Origin: Yarrowia lipolytica
Taxonomy: Eukaryota > Ascomycota > Dipodascomycetes > Dipodascales
DNA length: 64,000 nt
Assembly (NCBI RefSeq): GCF_001761485.1
Contig: NC_090773.1
Span: 1,302,001 to 1,366,000 of the forward strand
Direction: 5' to 3'
The notes under the pieces were generated by a model. It was given only the letters and a program-made list of their open reading frames with translations. It was not told the DNA's origin and did not search any database. Positions 34,846 to 46,957 of the stretch are shown piece by piece. Numbering within the stretch: the first letter of the stretch is position 1; each line of letters opens with the position of its first letter. Position numbers and translations under genes: made by a program.

Positions 34846-35718
34846 ATGAGAGCATATCGCACCCGCATGGCCACGCCTCCAGTGCGCACCTCGGCGTATT
34901 TGGACCGCCATGTGGACCTGGTGTCTCTGGTGTCTCCCAGTAGTCTATCCACCTCCCCTGACCCTACCGACTATCTGGAGGCCGTGGAGCCCAAAAGGGA
35001 CTTTTCACGTGACGGCAAGGCCCTGTCAGTCAAGTCCACCAAGTCGTCCAAGTCCACCAAGTCGTCCAAGTCCACCAAGTCGGTTAAATCGACCAAGTCG
35101 CAGATAAAGTCGCCCAAAAACAAACGGACCAGCTTCAAACACATGCTGGGAAAGCGACACAAGAAACCCACGCTTACAGACATCTTTCTTGACCCAGACG
35201 CCAACGACTCTCTCTACACTTGCCATGCCACAGACATGCTCCCCAAACCCAAACATTACAAGGTGCGCCGATGGAAGAATCACAAGAGCCACAAGTCCGA
35301 CGACTACCCCGATACCAGAGACACAGAGACAGATACCTACTATGATTCCCTGGGCGTGCGGTCCGAGCTGCGGAAATACGTCGGGTCACGGGGCTCCACC
35401 AACACGACCCAGACCCGATTGAGATACCCTGTTTGTGTGGGGACCGGGGCTACAGCCGTAGTGTCGGGTGGAGCCACCTCCGACGTCGGCAAAAGTTCCC
35501 ATTCCTCCGGCACCTTTGGCGGCACCCACTCCGATACCAACACCAACACATGGACAAGCTCGTGGCGACCTGCTGGTATACGAGAAAGCCGATCCTTGTC
35601 GCCCGATCGCGCGCGTCATGACCCCCACTTGCTGGATGTCAGCTATGACGAAACTCCACAGCTGGTGCCCGAGAGAGAAACGTTTATGCAGCGACTACGA
35701 CACCGGTTCCGGGTGTGA
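34846..35718 (+). CDS. unrecognised basic protein with Ser-Lys repeat
   Basis: A 290-aa protein starting MRAYRTRM at ATG 34846 (acaATGag). A run of KSTKSS units (residues about 62-85), coded by imperfect 18-bp repeats, gives a strongly basic Ser/Lys tract, followed by KNKRTSFKHMLGKRHKK. The rest is low complexity: His/Lys-rich HKSHKSDDY and Ser/Thr/Gly-rich tracts. The C-terminus QRLRHRFRV is again basic. No membrane segment, catalytic motif or zinc site is seen. It could be a nuclear or cell-wall-associated disordered protein. The repeat length would vary between strains. Unknown function. Confidence 0.62.
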   Translation: MRAYRTRMATPPVRTSAYLDRHVDLVSLVSPSSLSTSPDPTDYLEAVEPKRDFSRDGKALSVKSTKSSKSTKSSKSTKSVKSTKSQIKSPKNKRTSFKHMLGKRHKKPTLTDIFLDPDANDSLYTCHATDMLPKPKHYKVRRWKNHKSHKSDDYPDTRDTETDTYYDSLGVRSELRKYVGSRGSTNTTQTRLRYPVCVGTGATAVVSGGATSDVGKSSHSSGTFGGTHSDTNTNTWTSSWRPAGIRESRSLSPDRARHDPHLLDVSYDETPQLVPERETFMQRLRHRFRV

Positions 35719-35916
35719 CCACCTGTCTTCTGGAGTCCAGCTAAAAGATCACCTATTTTTCTGATGGTCCAGATGATCTGAAAGAAAGACGACCCATTAT
35801 GATACCCCATGAACGTCTGTGCATAACAGCTTACAGCTGGTGCCAAAGAGAGTTGGAGAGGGACCTCCCACACGCTCACAGATTCAAGCTCCGAAAGTGA
35901 AACTGTGAAAACCATG

Positions 35917-35960
<44 letters not shown>

Positions 35961-36931
35961 CCTCTCTTGTCTTGTGTCTTCTTTTCTTGTTTCTCTTGTT
36001 CCTTCTCCCACGTCTTGTTTCTGGAGCTCTTTTTTTTTGTGCACCTTGTTACGCAAGAAAACCTTGGGGCCTTTTGCTTTGATAACTATGGACAGGGGGA
36101 CCTGAGATCTGGATCATCTGGGGAATGCTAAATCCAAGAAAAGCCCCGATTGCTATATTATTGGGAGGCCAGCACTCACCGGATATTTGAAACGACAACT
36201 CCGGGACTTGACGCGGCGATGCACCTATCTCAGTGCCCCAGGACCAGTTCCTGGAATTAATGCGATGATATAAGCACTAGCAGTTATGGGCTAATTTGGC
36301 TTATCCGAGATAATATATTGGCTCTGAAGCGAATCTTGTATATATGCCTTTCAGACAAAATAGGCAAGTACAGGAACCCTATGGAAGCCCAGCGACTACA
36401 TGATGTATCTCCATAAGCGCATTGTCTGGCACTTCTTTTGTGTCTTGTACAAGTAGTGCGTAGTTGGGTTGACACCATCGCGCTTCTCGAACCTACGGTG
36501 TATGTACCGAGACTGGTACCATACTGTACCTACGATACTCACACACAGAACAATCTCTTGTCAAGTTGCGTCAACGGTTGGTAAAACTTGATCAGCTCGC
36601 AGATTACATGTAAGGACCGATGCAAAAAAAAACTGTTTCGCCACAAGGTTGTTTTTTGTGTTTGGAGCCATCGAGAACGGTCTCACCGTCTTCAATTGTT
36701 GGATTAAACGGTTCTCTATTTTTCTTAAAGAGGTTGGGAGGTGGTGGAGAGTGGACCCTAACCCTATTATGTAAGCGGCTGAATTTTCCTCCCAATATCT
36801 TTACCCTAACCCTAAATTCCCCATGTAGCAACTAGCAACCGGGGCACGTGACGTCTACCTTGGATATGCTCGCCACCAGCAATCAACCCCACAACTCTCA
36901 CACCACACCACGCACACAAACCACCATCAAA
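35719..36931. other. spacer with CT microsatellite
   Basis: Contains a (TC)n tract of about 36 bp from 35922, other CT-rich sequence and no supported gene. The last 200 bp hold the telomere-like sites described separately. Confidence 0.5.
36756..36815 (-). promoter_or_regulatory. two TTAGGG-type repeat pairs upstream of a small gene
   Basis: CCCTAACCCTA at 36756-36766 and CCCTAACCCTAA at 36804-36815 read TTAGGGTTAGGG on the minus strand, 48 bp apart. The ATG at 36932 is 117 bp downstream of the second. The sites resemble vertebrate-type telomere repeats, and general yeast regulators such as Tbf1 bind such motifs. In Yarrowia the telomere repeat is GGGTTAGTCA; the Tay1 protein is known to bind TTAGGG repeats. 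Confidence 0.5.
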
Positions 36932-37138
36932 ATGTCCAACGAATTCAAGTCCACCGTCATGCCTTCCCAGGAGGGCAAGCAGTCCAACATTGGCGGTCCC
37001 GGAATCCAGATTCCCAAGGACAAGGAGCAGGTCGAGAGTGCTTTTGGCCAGGTTCGAAATGTCGATGCCAAGCAGCTCAATGAGCAGATTAACAAGGAGG
37101 AGAAGGCCGCCGAGGCTGCTGCCGAGAAGAAGAACTAG
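36932..37138 (+). CDS. small hydrophilic protein, 68 aa, probably abundant
   Basis: From ATG 36932 (aaATGtcc): a 68-aa highly charged protein, MSNEFKSTVMPSQEGK, then GGPGIQIPKDKEQVESAFGQ, with a lysine/glutamate/alanine-rich C-terminus NKEEKAAEAAAEKKN. Codons are almost all preferred (AAG, CAG, GAG, CCC), implying strong expression. No domain is recognised; an Ala/Glu/Lys helix is likely at the C-terminus. An upstream in-frame ATG at 36848 is less likely because of the A/C-rich leader between them. The promoter carries the telomere-like repeats. Confidence 0.75.
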   Translation: MSNEFKSTVMPSQEGKQSNIGGPGIQIPKDKEQVESAFGQVRNVDAKQLNEQINKEEKAAEAAAEKKN

Positions 37139-38576
37139 CGGTAACGAGCTAGCTGTTATTGAATATTATTCCTGTTGATTTTCCGAGGTGATTGTAGCAA
37201 TTGGGGCGTAATTGGGGGGTGGTTGTACAACAACTTTTAGGGTGGCGTTAGTAGATTAATAATGCAGGGCTAACAAGCTTATGCTGGGATATACGAGTAG
37301 CTGAGTGATTGAGTGATGGTTGATAGTAGACGGGACTGTTTGTGTTACTTTTACGGCACTTTGACAAGATTATTCCGCTTGGTTATCATTATTGCCATCT
37401 GCATTGTCTTGTTTATTTTGGTGTTCTTGTTGATGCCTGATTATGTATGTTTAGACAGCTTCTGTTACGGACTAAAATGAATTGAAACACGACAATGAGA
37501 GACAGAGAGATGGTTGCGGTTGAAATGAGACACTTGGAGGATGTATTTGAGCAGGAATGAGAGCTGTGGGAACGTGGTACTTGTATTATTATCGCAGTTG
37601 AATTACTACTCGTATTCGGGTGTTATTAAGGTTCAATGAGTGTAATTATGACGGAAGAGGGTCGGTAAATGCGAAGAACTCGAAATATTTATACTACGAA
37701 GGGGTAGTATTATTATATTTTTGCAATTTCCAGAGAATCATAAACCAATTGACATAGTTTTTTTCCCTCATTTGTCTTAGAAACATGAGTCTTAACGGGG
37801 CTACAATAGGGCAGTCTACGGGTAACTTTCAGCACTGAGATCTAACTAAATCTAAGTAAATTTCACTTCCAGTATTTTCTATATAACAGTTTTATCACCC
37901 AAACTGCTGCAAAACATGTTAATATTTTTACTCCCATTGAAACACCTAATCAATATATTCGAAATAAACCACTTTCTATGTTGCTACCATTCTTGTAACA
38001 CTGGTTTAGCACCCCCAGCCAACTTTTTGCCTTAAGTAATCTCAAGTAATTCCCTTGTGGGTGACGGTGATCATACTTCAAAACGATGCTGCAAAGTCAG
38101 AAAAATGAAAAAATGAAGACAAAAATGAAGACAAAAAAACCGCGGAAGTCAAGTGGTCACGTGACTCTTTCTGAGCACACGGATGTCTTCATTTATCCTG
38201 TACCAGGGCAGGCAGAAACTTGCTAATGGTGCATACCATTGTCTCACAGTGTCTAAGTAAATCCCAGTGATGGGGTTGACAAGTAGTCCAGTAATTAGTT
38301 ACGTACATACTGTACTTGTAGTGAGTGTTGCTGACAGTAAAAAAAGAAAATTGTATGGGAAAAGTACAGACTCAAAGATGAATCCAAATGGGGTCTCCTG
38401 CAGAAACATTACTACCCTTCTGTTTGTGTGACTACAGCGATATACCACCTCCTTCCCCCCCCCAAACTGGGCTGTACGATATTGTACATAGTGTCACTGT
38501 ACACATGTGCAATTATGGGTCACATGACAACTTAAATTTTTGCGCTCTGATTCACAACCACGCTCACACCCACGGC
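37139..38576. other. AT-rich spacer, no gene seen
   Basis: More than 1.4 kb of AT-rich sequence without a supported gene. One TCACGTGA lies at 38157-38164, and C-runs occur near 38455. The 3' part is the SUZ-gene promoter. Confidence 0.45.
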
Positions 38577-38941
38577 ATGCCCGACCCCTGGAGTGACGAC
38601 TGGAGCTCAGTAAGTGTGTGTCAGCGGCCCGTGGCCCGCGCTCTCCCCTCAAGCTAACCCAGACCAAAAAGGCCGCGTCCGAAAAGCCTCTCAGTGGCGC
38701 GATTCTCTCGTCAGTTCACAGTCACAATCTCAGCCAGGGCGACATGGCCAGCCAGCAGCAACCACCGGCGTTCCGGGGCCAGTTCACGCTCAAAACCCGT
38801 GACAAGACGCTCAAGGTCGCCAACCCGGCCGGCAGAGCGCCCCCGCGACCGGCAGTCGTGCTGGATCAAAACAAGGAGACGTATGAGGAGAAACAGAGAC
38901 GGTATCAGGAGGTTCGAGAGAAATTGCTGGGCAAGGAATAG
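38577..38941 (+). CDS. small SUZ-domain-type protein, one intron
   Basis: Exon 1 (38577-38609) encodes MPDPWSDDWSS. The 53-nt intron (38610-38662) starts GTAAGT and ends CTAACCCAG. Exon 2 (38663-38941) gives TKKAASEKPLSGAILSS and the C-terminal YEEKQRRYQEVREKLLGKE. The product is 103 aa. The C-terminal block resembles the SUZ domain (basic, RNA-associated; as in SZRD1: YAEARKRILG), and the acidic Trp-containing N-terminus matches the DWxx opening of SZRD1-like proteins. RNA binding is likely. Without the intron the N-terminus would be lost or changed. Confidence 0.72.
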
Positions 38942-41900
38942 GACGGATGGTATGATTACATAACGGAATGGATGTGTCCAAATGGGTTTAAACGCGGTCT
39001 AACCGTAGCCTGAGGTTTACATTATGAGTTGGGTTGGTGTATGAGTATAGTATACTTGTACCATACAGTGGAGTGACATTAGTAAGACGTGCAGTAACTC
39101 AGTGATGGTTCTCTGTGATCTTCTCTGCATGTCATAGTCTTCCTTTTTTCACTCCTCTTGCAGTTGTTGTGTTACTTACTGCCAACTGTGTGACTGTACG
39201 TGCAAGTACGACAGACCTCACCACCCTCGCTTCAATCATGACAGCCATGCATGCAACCACAAGCTTGGGCATAATTGCCTTGAAGTACATGATCACTCTC
39301 GCAGTCGTAGCCGAGCGAGCGCAGTCCTTTTCCGCTTTCGTCTTAACCTCAGCACTGCCCCCTGGCGGTTGTACACACACATTACATGTTCCCATACAAG
39401 CAACCACCATATCCGTACAGCACCCCAGAAGCGTATAAAAGTTGTCGTATCGACTCATCCGCATCTGTACTTTAGCCTTCTGAGCTTCCCTTTGGTCTGC
39501 TCGCACCCGGCTGGGATTCCACAGTATGAGACTTTGCATATCCCCCGTACATGAGGGAGCTTCCTCGCTTGCAAACTCGCCTGGATCGTCGAAAAAAAGA
39601 GCCGTGCAAATTCTTTGTTGTGCATTTTGGAAACTGCGTGGTCCATTTATGGGGTTTGCGAAGTCGCCGAATCCTCAGGGGTTCTTTGTCGTTGCCTCGG
39701 GGTCTGCCACTTCGGTACACACACGTCTCAGGCGATCATTTGCATGATCTTCGTGAGTTGTAGTGAGACGGCAAGAAGAACAAGAAAAGAAGAACGGCTG
39801 ACTAGGGCACAAACTACAGGACAAGTACATACTGTACATTGGTGACGTGTAATGGAGCTGTTCTTTCTCCGTAGGCCTCGCCGCCTTGGCTCTGACAGCT
39901 CATCTTCCAGATTCACCGTCTGCTTATGCTGCTGGAATAAACGAGACCACCCAAGCGGCTAATTTCTTTTGGTGAGGCCATGTTTCAGAAATACCACAAG
40001 TAGCTGGTTGCCGTGTCCTCTGTAAGTGCAAAAAGAAACCAGGTTCAGTGTTTGTTTTGAAACGGCGCATGTGGATACTCGGCAATCTCGGCTATATCCT
40101 TCAAACCTCGCTTACGATACCCCACTGTCTTGGCTTTAATTTTGTGCTTTGTGAGCAAAAGAGACCGTAGACTGTAGAGGAGCACCTAAATCAGACAGAC
40201 GGGCAGCTTGGGGGGCTCCTGAAACGAAAGTAAAGTCCATGGAGACCGAGGAGACCGAGGAGACCGAGGAGCTCGACTTTTCCGTCTTGTGGCTGTCAAA
40301 AGAGGGGATTTGTTTGATTTCTTTATGATTTCTTTTGAATATCAAGAGAAATAAAGCGAAAATGACAAGCCAAATGACAAGACCCGCGTTGAAAGTTGGT
40401 GCACACCGTATAGACGAGTCCCCCAAGACTCTATGTAATTGATCATTGTCATCAGTCGATTGCTCGAGACTAATGGGAATCATCACACCACTGCAAATGT
40501 ACACTACACATCCGAGAGAGTGCTTCCTTCTTGGGGAGTAAGTAAGTATATCGAGAGGCCCACTGACTGCCGTCAAGTTACCCCTTTGGTCAACGTCATT
40601 GGTACACACCCTGCGGGGGCCGGTACGTTGACGACCGGCATAACAGTGCTTTAGTGCGGAGTGTATTTCTGCTGTTGGAGATGATAGATACTGACTTTGA
40701 CAATAGTTGGAAGCTTACAACAATAGTTCTTTGTAAGTACTTTACTCTTACTGCCATTACAAGTGCCCTACTGGGGCTCTCGTTTGTCTTCTTTTGCGAG
40801 TTGCAGGCCTTGTCCTTGTCTGGCCTGGGATAAAAATAACTCCAGTGTACATACTGGTTAGGAGGAATACACCAAACCAGAGTCCGGCCGTTCAATGCAA
40901 GGGTCTCGAGCGGTAATTCCGTCTTTTCCGGGACCCAAAGACAGACAAATGGCTCGTCGTCTGTTTCTGCCTCTTTAGTTGAGCTGAACCCAGCCGTAAT
41001 GCCTCTGTCAGCCGTACAACCGAAAAAACAAAGCAGCCCACTTGTCTGGCCTCCGAGGCCTTGTCTCCGGCCTGCGAGGCACAAAGAGATGGTGCACTTC
41101 TCCATCAGGCTTAAACCTGCCGTTTACACTAGCTGCAATGTTTATTTCTCGTCGGCGGTGATGGTACTTCCTATCTCCGACCCAGCCAGAGTGGGTTTGT
41201 GCTATACGAGCTACGGCCCCGTGGACATAGAAATGGAAGCCTGCCGACTCTGCGTAACTGTGCGTGTCACGGTGCTGAATCAATGCGTGTCAGAACTGAC
41301 GGGATAAAGCCGAGTGATAAAACCGCGTTAACAAGACGCCGTCTCGCATTAACCGGATCAAGGACTACTACTCTGGGCAGCCGTCGGTACGCGTGGCAAG
41401 ACTCGGCCTCCATCTTGAGAGAATCGTGGTTGTGAGGCCTGTCTCCTCGTCTGGCTCGACACCTCCCTCCAAATAGCCGAGGTTGAAGAACTTTGGTGGG
41501 TCGGAGAAGTCTGTGAGACTTTTGGGCTTGGTCGGAGATTGGGCAATACGTTCTGTCGGAAATAAAGAGATGGTTTCAGTTCTTGTCATGGGAAACGGCT
41601 AGGAGCGTCTATTACTGCTATAGCACGAGTGGCTACATGATAAGTGTAGACATAGCGTTGGCTCCTGCTTTCCTTGTCCGAGAAAATGGCACATGCAGAC
41701 GAATGTCAAAAGGTAGGGTGGTATGACGGGACTTGTGCAAGCCCCAGCAGCGAGATGAAACTTTGGGGCACTTTGGAGTTGGCTTCTTCCTCCACGGGTC
41801 CGTCAATTCAGGGACAATCTGCTCTTGGTTTCCAGCTTAGGTCGCCCCCTCTCCTTCTTAGTGCCATTGTTTCTGTAGGAGGTTAAAAGGAATAGACACA

Positions 41901-43063
41901 CGTCTAAGTAGAGTCTAACTAAAAGAGGGAAAACCTTGACTGCAAAACAGTTGTCTTTTTTTGAACCCAAACGCCATGTGAGACGACCGAGACGTTGCTT
42001 TTTTTCCCGCCAACCTATAGCTGGCAAATGTATCATAACAGTCATGAGTGGCAGACACTGGCTTTTCTAGAAGATTTTCAGGAGGCCCGAGAGCAAACCA
42101 AACGCACAAGTACAGTACATACAGTACATACAGTAGGGCACCTTATACAGATTAGCGTCCGATGAGTCTACTCGTATGAAGAAGGACTTAGTTATAGGCA
42201 GTGTAATGTGACAGGCCAATTAGCAATCCTTGAAGACTCTTGTATGTACGATGGAGACAAAACAAAGAGAACAAGCCCACCGTCCACCTCCCCCCCCCCT
42301 GGCCCGTCCCCCCCCCACCTTCCCAATCAGACTATGTGAGCAATTGCGTGGGGGTTCGCCCTAACAATGAGATGATGATCCCAGGACAAGGATTCTTTTT
42401 TCCTCGATTACCTTCAAAATGCATGCATCACCAGGAGACTCCATTTTTTCGTTTTCCACGTACATCGCCGTTGTTGTTTAAAAAAGTTGATCGTGCAGTT
42501 TTCCTTGCGTTATCGGGATTACCCGGCCACGGACATAAGCCGTACCTACGGGGTTAATGCGGGGTCCCAGTGCCGGGAAATCGGCCTCAGGAATTAACTC
42601 GGACTTGCGGCGGGCCTCCGTTTCGGATCACGTGACCCCGTTGCAGAAAGCCGGTGTCGTCATTAATTAGCAACCCAGAATATTGCAGGCGGCGAGAGTC
42701 GATTAGGTCTTCAGGGGGCACCAGGAGGTAGTAGGGAGAAATATAAACGACAGAAAGAAAAAAGGACAAATCACGTGACCTGGGGGAGGGGTTGGTGGGG
42801 ATGGTGTATCTCTCACTGGTTTCCTCTGCTACTGCCTTCCTCATCGCGACACGTACTCTATGGCACGTGTTGGCTACTTGTAGTCAGCCTTACCTTCGAT
42901 TTGCTCTTGAAACAGCACAACTTAAATTTGCGTCTGGCGCTCAGTACTTCCTACAGTAACCACACAGAGTCATACAGCTGGTAAGACATTTGGAACGAGA
43001 AGTTAAACATCAAGGCGGATCTTCATTTTTCCCTTTAAGCCACGTCCCGCGCCCTTCCACACC
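38942..43063. other. 4.1-kb spacer, no gene seen
   Basis: The longest spacer. Several open frames of 100-170 codons exist, but none shows family resemblance or good codon use. Notable are a 9-bp tandem repeat ggagaccga (40241-40272), C-homopolymer tracts (42289-42317), two TCACGTGA copies (42628-42635, 42771-42778) and a GTAC-rich repeat near 42110-42134. The final 300 bp are the BAG-gene promoter. Confidence 0.45.
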
Positions 43064-44047
43064 ATGTTCAGAAAACTCGCACAATCAATGGGTCTAGCCA
43101 ACGAACCCCCAGAGTACGTCTACTTTACGTATTCGTCGCACAAGATCCAAATCTCGTTTGACCCGGAGGACTCGAAAAATGAAAAGGACCCCAAGGCCGG
43201 CGTGACGGTGGGATTCTTGCGAGAACGAGTTCGAATTTTCATCCAGGACGACCAGAGAGCCAAGCGACAGGCGCGAATCAAGGCCAAGGAGGAGAAGGAG
43301 GAGCAGGAGCGAAAGGCCAAGCTGGGCAAGGGCAAAAGTCGACCTCCTAAGAAGAAGAAGGGCAAGGGTGAGACCGAGAGCGCCTCTCCCGAGCCTGAGG
43401 AGGTGCGATCCAACCAGGTGGATGAGGTGTATGCTCCTGTGCTTCTGTCCCAGGTCATTTTGATCCACGACGGCAAGAAGCTGCTGGACAACTCCAAGCC
43501 TCTGGCCGCCTGTGGCGTCAAGACCGGCGACATGATCACTGTGCTGCTCAAGCAGGAGGAATACAAGCCGCCTCCCACGGTGACGGCCAACGCCCCTTCT
43601 GCTCCCCCCAAGGAGAAGCTGTCTCCCCACCAGCAGATTGACAAGACTCTGAGAGACACCGAGGCCGAGCTTGGCCCGCTTATCAAGAAATACATTGACG
43701 AGTCCAAGACTCGAACCGTCGGCGCCGTGGCCCCCAAGGAGCAGCATCGACGGCTTTGTGAGATGGTCCTCCAGCGACAATTCACTCTGGACGACGTGGA
43801 GACCAACGGTGACCCCGAGATCCGAGCGCTGCGAAAGCAGGCCGTAAACAAGATGCACCAGTACCACGAGAGCCTAGACGAGGCGCTGGCGCGATTCGAG
43901 CACGGCGAGGAGAAGAAGGACGTTGAGGAGAAGAAGAAGGAGAAGCAGGAGGAAAAGAAGGAAGAGAAGAAGGAGGAGACTAAGCAGCAGCCCCAGAACG
44001 GAGGAGCCAAGAAGGGCGGAAAGAAGGGCAAGGGCGCAAAGAAGTAA
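43064..44047 (+). CDS. BAG-domain Hsp70 co-chaperone
   Basis: A 327-aa protein. A ubiquitin-like fold spans the front half, split by a basic insert: YVYFTYSSHKIQISF (about 18-32) and VILIHDGKKLLDNSKPLAACGVKTGDM (about 130-157). A BAG domain follows at about 190-268 (QIDKTLRDTEAELGPLIKKY and YHESLDEALARFEH). The C-terminus is lysine/glutamate-rich and low complexity. BAG domains bind the Hsp70 nucleotide-binding domain and act as nucleotide-exchange factors. The layout resembles the S. pombe Bag101/Bag102 and human BAG1 types. The long basic insert inside the ubiquitin fold is unusual. No membrane segment is seen, unlike Snl1. Start ccATGtt at 43064; no intron. Confidence 0.88.
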   Translation: MFRKLAQSMGLANEPPEYVYFTYSSHKIQISFDPEDSKNEKDPKAGVTVGFLRERVRIFIQDDQRAKRQARIKAKEEKEEQERKAKLGKGKSRPPKKKKGKGETESASPEPEEVRSNQVDEVYAPVLLSQVILIHDGKKLLDNSKPLAACGVKTGDMITVLLKQEEYKPPPTVTANAPSAPPKEKLSPHQQIDKTLRDTEAELGPLIKKYIDESKTRTVGAVAPKEQHRRLCEMVLQRQFTLDDVETNGDPEIRALRKQAVNKMHQYHESLDEALARFEHGEEKKDVEEKKKEKQEEKKEEKKEETKQQPQNGGAKKGGKKGKGAKK

Positions 44048-46957
44048 ATGGACGACTTGTATATAGTTTATTTATGTTACCACATACCATACAAGACTGT
44101 GTATTGTGGTGATGATTGATTTGACTTGACCAAGTACATTACATACTGTACTACTGTATGTGTAATCATCTATGATACAATTAGTAAGTCCCTACTTATA
44201 CGAGTACATAGTGTACAAGTGTTTGTACAACATCAAGGCTATCGTATCATACTCTTGCATTCAATGGAGCTGTGTTCATAAACATCATTGTGCAGGATGC
44301 ACAATGGCATCAGTGTCCATCAATGTCTGCTCTGTAAGGTGTTTTCTTCGTGTCCGACACCTCGCTACTGCGCGGACACAATATTACAAAGAAGCAACAG
44401 TGTCTCAGAGGTCGTAAGATTACACACCTCTGAACTTCGGCTATCACCAGTGAGCTATACGGCCTGGTCGTATGTACAGTGTGCCTCCAGGAGGTGGCTG
44501 CTTCAAAGCCGAGAATGAATCATTTTCGAAGCTCCAAGACTTGATCAAACCACTCCTTCGGTCTTTCATTATCCCCCTAAAGGTCCATAATTGTTCTCAC
44601 TGTTTGATACAAACGGCTGAAAACGTTTCTCTGAAGTCTCGCTACTCTCTAGGGGGGAAAGAACAAACTCCAAAGATGGCAGAACTGTGTTACATGCCGG
44701 GCTCACAGAGACTTCAATTGCGGTAGAATTCCGGTCTGGAGTTACAAATCCACCTTCTGTTGCATTAATTTGCATCACGGAATGTGCGAAACCACCGATC
44801 TCGGCTCCACTAACCCCACAATCAAGAAGCTCAGAAGTATGTCTGAAGAGACTTCTGAGAAGACAAGATAGCCGAGGCGTCCGCAACATGGTGGTAGAAT
44901 CAATCCATAGTGTAAACTTCGCACCTAGGAATGTGTTCTCCAATTGACTCTCGGGCTGCAAAGACGCTTCTAGATACCGACCACCAGCAGCCTCAACCTT
45001 TCCGCTGCTTTGCATGCAAAAACAAATTACCGACGGTTATCAAATTGGTACCTGTCAGTGCCGTGTGTTAAAGCAATTCTTGCTATGTCTCAAGTGTCAA
45101 TTGGATCGCCACATGAAGAAATTAGCCACAGGAAGTATGACGGTGGTGGCAGCTGTACGTATCTGCAGTGTTAGGTGGACGTGGAGAGAGACTTTTGCTG
45201 TTATTCTTTTGGATTGTAACGATCCTCGATGCCTTCTTTTCAGGTTGAAGAACTCCTCGATATGCCCATGTTAGCACAGATCAAGTTATCGACTAAGAAA
45301 AAGTCATGCGCCATCGTACATTCCAACGTTGCTGCTTCTAACACAAACATTACAACATATAGGAGAGGGAGGAGTTGATTTATGACATCCTTACGGTTAC
45401 GATTAAACCCTGCCAGGAGGTGAAACGGTTATGTTACTCAAACCTCTTGCGATCAATACATATCAACTCCAGTCTAAAAACAACAAAGCATCGTGGAGTT
45501 AAAGAGTGACAAGATAGCCCCCTACAGTTCAAATTTGTATATAGTACTTTGTTTAGTATAGTCACAAGTATATTACGGAACTCTCCTCAAAAAGAAACGG
45601 GTTCAGTGCCTCTTCTGATAAACCCCTGTGTGATTAGGGGTGACTGTATTATGGAGTCTATGATCACCCTTACTATGGTATTATACCGAGATCTAGTCCT
45701 ATATTGAAGTTCAATATGAATCACGGTCTTTCTTAACCCCTTCTTGTAGCTCTTTGTTTGTCTAATGGGGGCTTTCAGTGAAGTACAAAACGAGTACGAG
45801 TACGAATACGAATACGAGTAGTGAGGAAGTCGTGAGTTACAGGTTTGTAAGTGTTGATATTATTAACATTTTAAGTAACTCAGAGGCATCCTGGTTATAA
45901 AATATACTGGTACTCGTAGCTTGTTGAGGTTCATGCTGAGCGCTACATAGTGTCAAGTAACACTGCACTCAGCTACAGTACAAGCACAAATTCTCATGGT
46001 TCAAACAGTTCAATTCACTACACTCCAACTTTCAAAGATATTAACAAACACTCTTTTTCTTCCCTGGTCTCTCTTTGACACTACGTATCTATGATCTTAG
46101 TGCAGTATCAATGTTGATTAGTAATCGGAAGTAAAGAAGACATTCAGAGAGCATTCTCATCGGACGAGGGTCATATATTTGTTTCTCAATTGTAAAAAAA
46201 TCCTTTTGAATATGTTTCATTGCAACCACTTATTCCCCATCGTTGGTTCGGTTTGATTGGAGGTGAATATTGTATGAATGAGTGACACCTTGTGTATGAA
46301 CAGAGTCAATATGTGTCATAACTACCTGTAAACCCGTTGATAGGGTTTTCAGACGTGTTTATTCTTTCAATATTACCCTCTTTATCCTCTTATTTCTCCT
46401 TCTAGAGTTATATAGATTCCTCAAGGTCTGGTGAGTGCAGAGGCACGAAAAGTCGAAAACTCTCGAATAAGAGATATTGGAGGGAAAAGACGCTCTGAAC
46501 TGTTTCCTGACGCCTATTGTGGCGTATGAATAGTTTGTTATCTTCTGAGATCTCTTTTTGATGTCATTCGAGAGTCTTCTCTCTGTGCTTACTCATGGGA
46601 GCACGATAGACAACGAGAATATCCGTAGCTGGCAGTCGTTAAAGATCTATAAGCATGCAGACTATTAAATATATTTACAGCTATGTATCACTGTGTTTCT
46701 GTCTGCTTGATCTGTTCGGTTGATAGCACATCACATCTAGGAGCACCCACTAAGAAGGCCATCAACACAGAAGAAGAACAAGTCAGCAACCAAAACGTAT
46801 GCACTTTTTTTCACTTCCTCTTCTCACCTTGCCTTCCAGCCTACAATCTCCCCCTCTCTGTCGTCCATCTTTCTCCCACACCCACCTCTCATCCGCCTCT
46901 TATCCATTCCATTGTCAATAAAAATCATGTTAGAAGTATATCTAGTCCATCTGGCCT
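44048..46957. other. 2.9-kb AT-rich spacer, no gene seen
   Basis: No coding region supported. Contains a tRNA-like 55-nt relic (44410-44464 minus, weak), ACTTGTAC-type motifs, and a (gagtac)-like repeat gagtacgagtacgaatac near 45791-45821. Nothing else is recognised. Confidence 0.4.

Noticed and set aside
35922-35962. (TC)n microsatellite
   Set aside because: A plain simple repeat with no gene context; noted in the spacer entry only.
40596-41105. A 169-codon minus-strand open frame in the 4.1-kb spacer
   Set aside because: No family likeness, unbiased codons and no supporting promoter or splice signals.
44410-44464. A 55-nt tRNA-like stretch on the minus strand, ends GGCCGTA and TACGACC
   Set aside because: The anticodon arm is missing and the D and T arms are weak; possibly a relic, but chance cannot be excluded.
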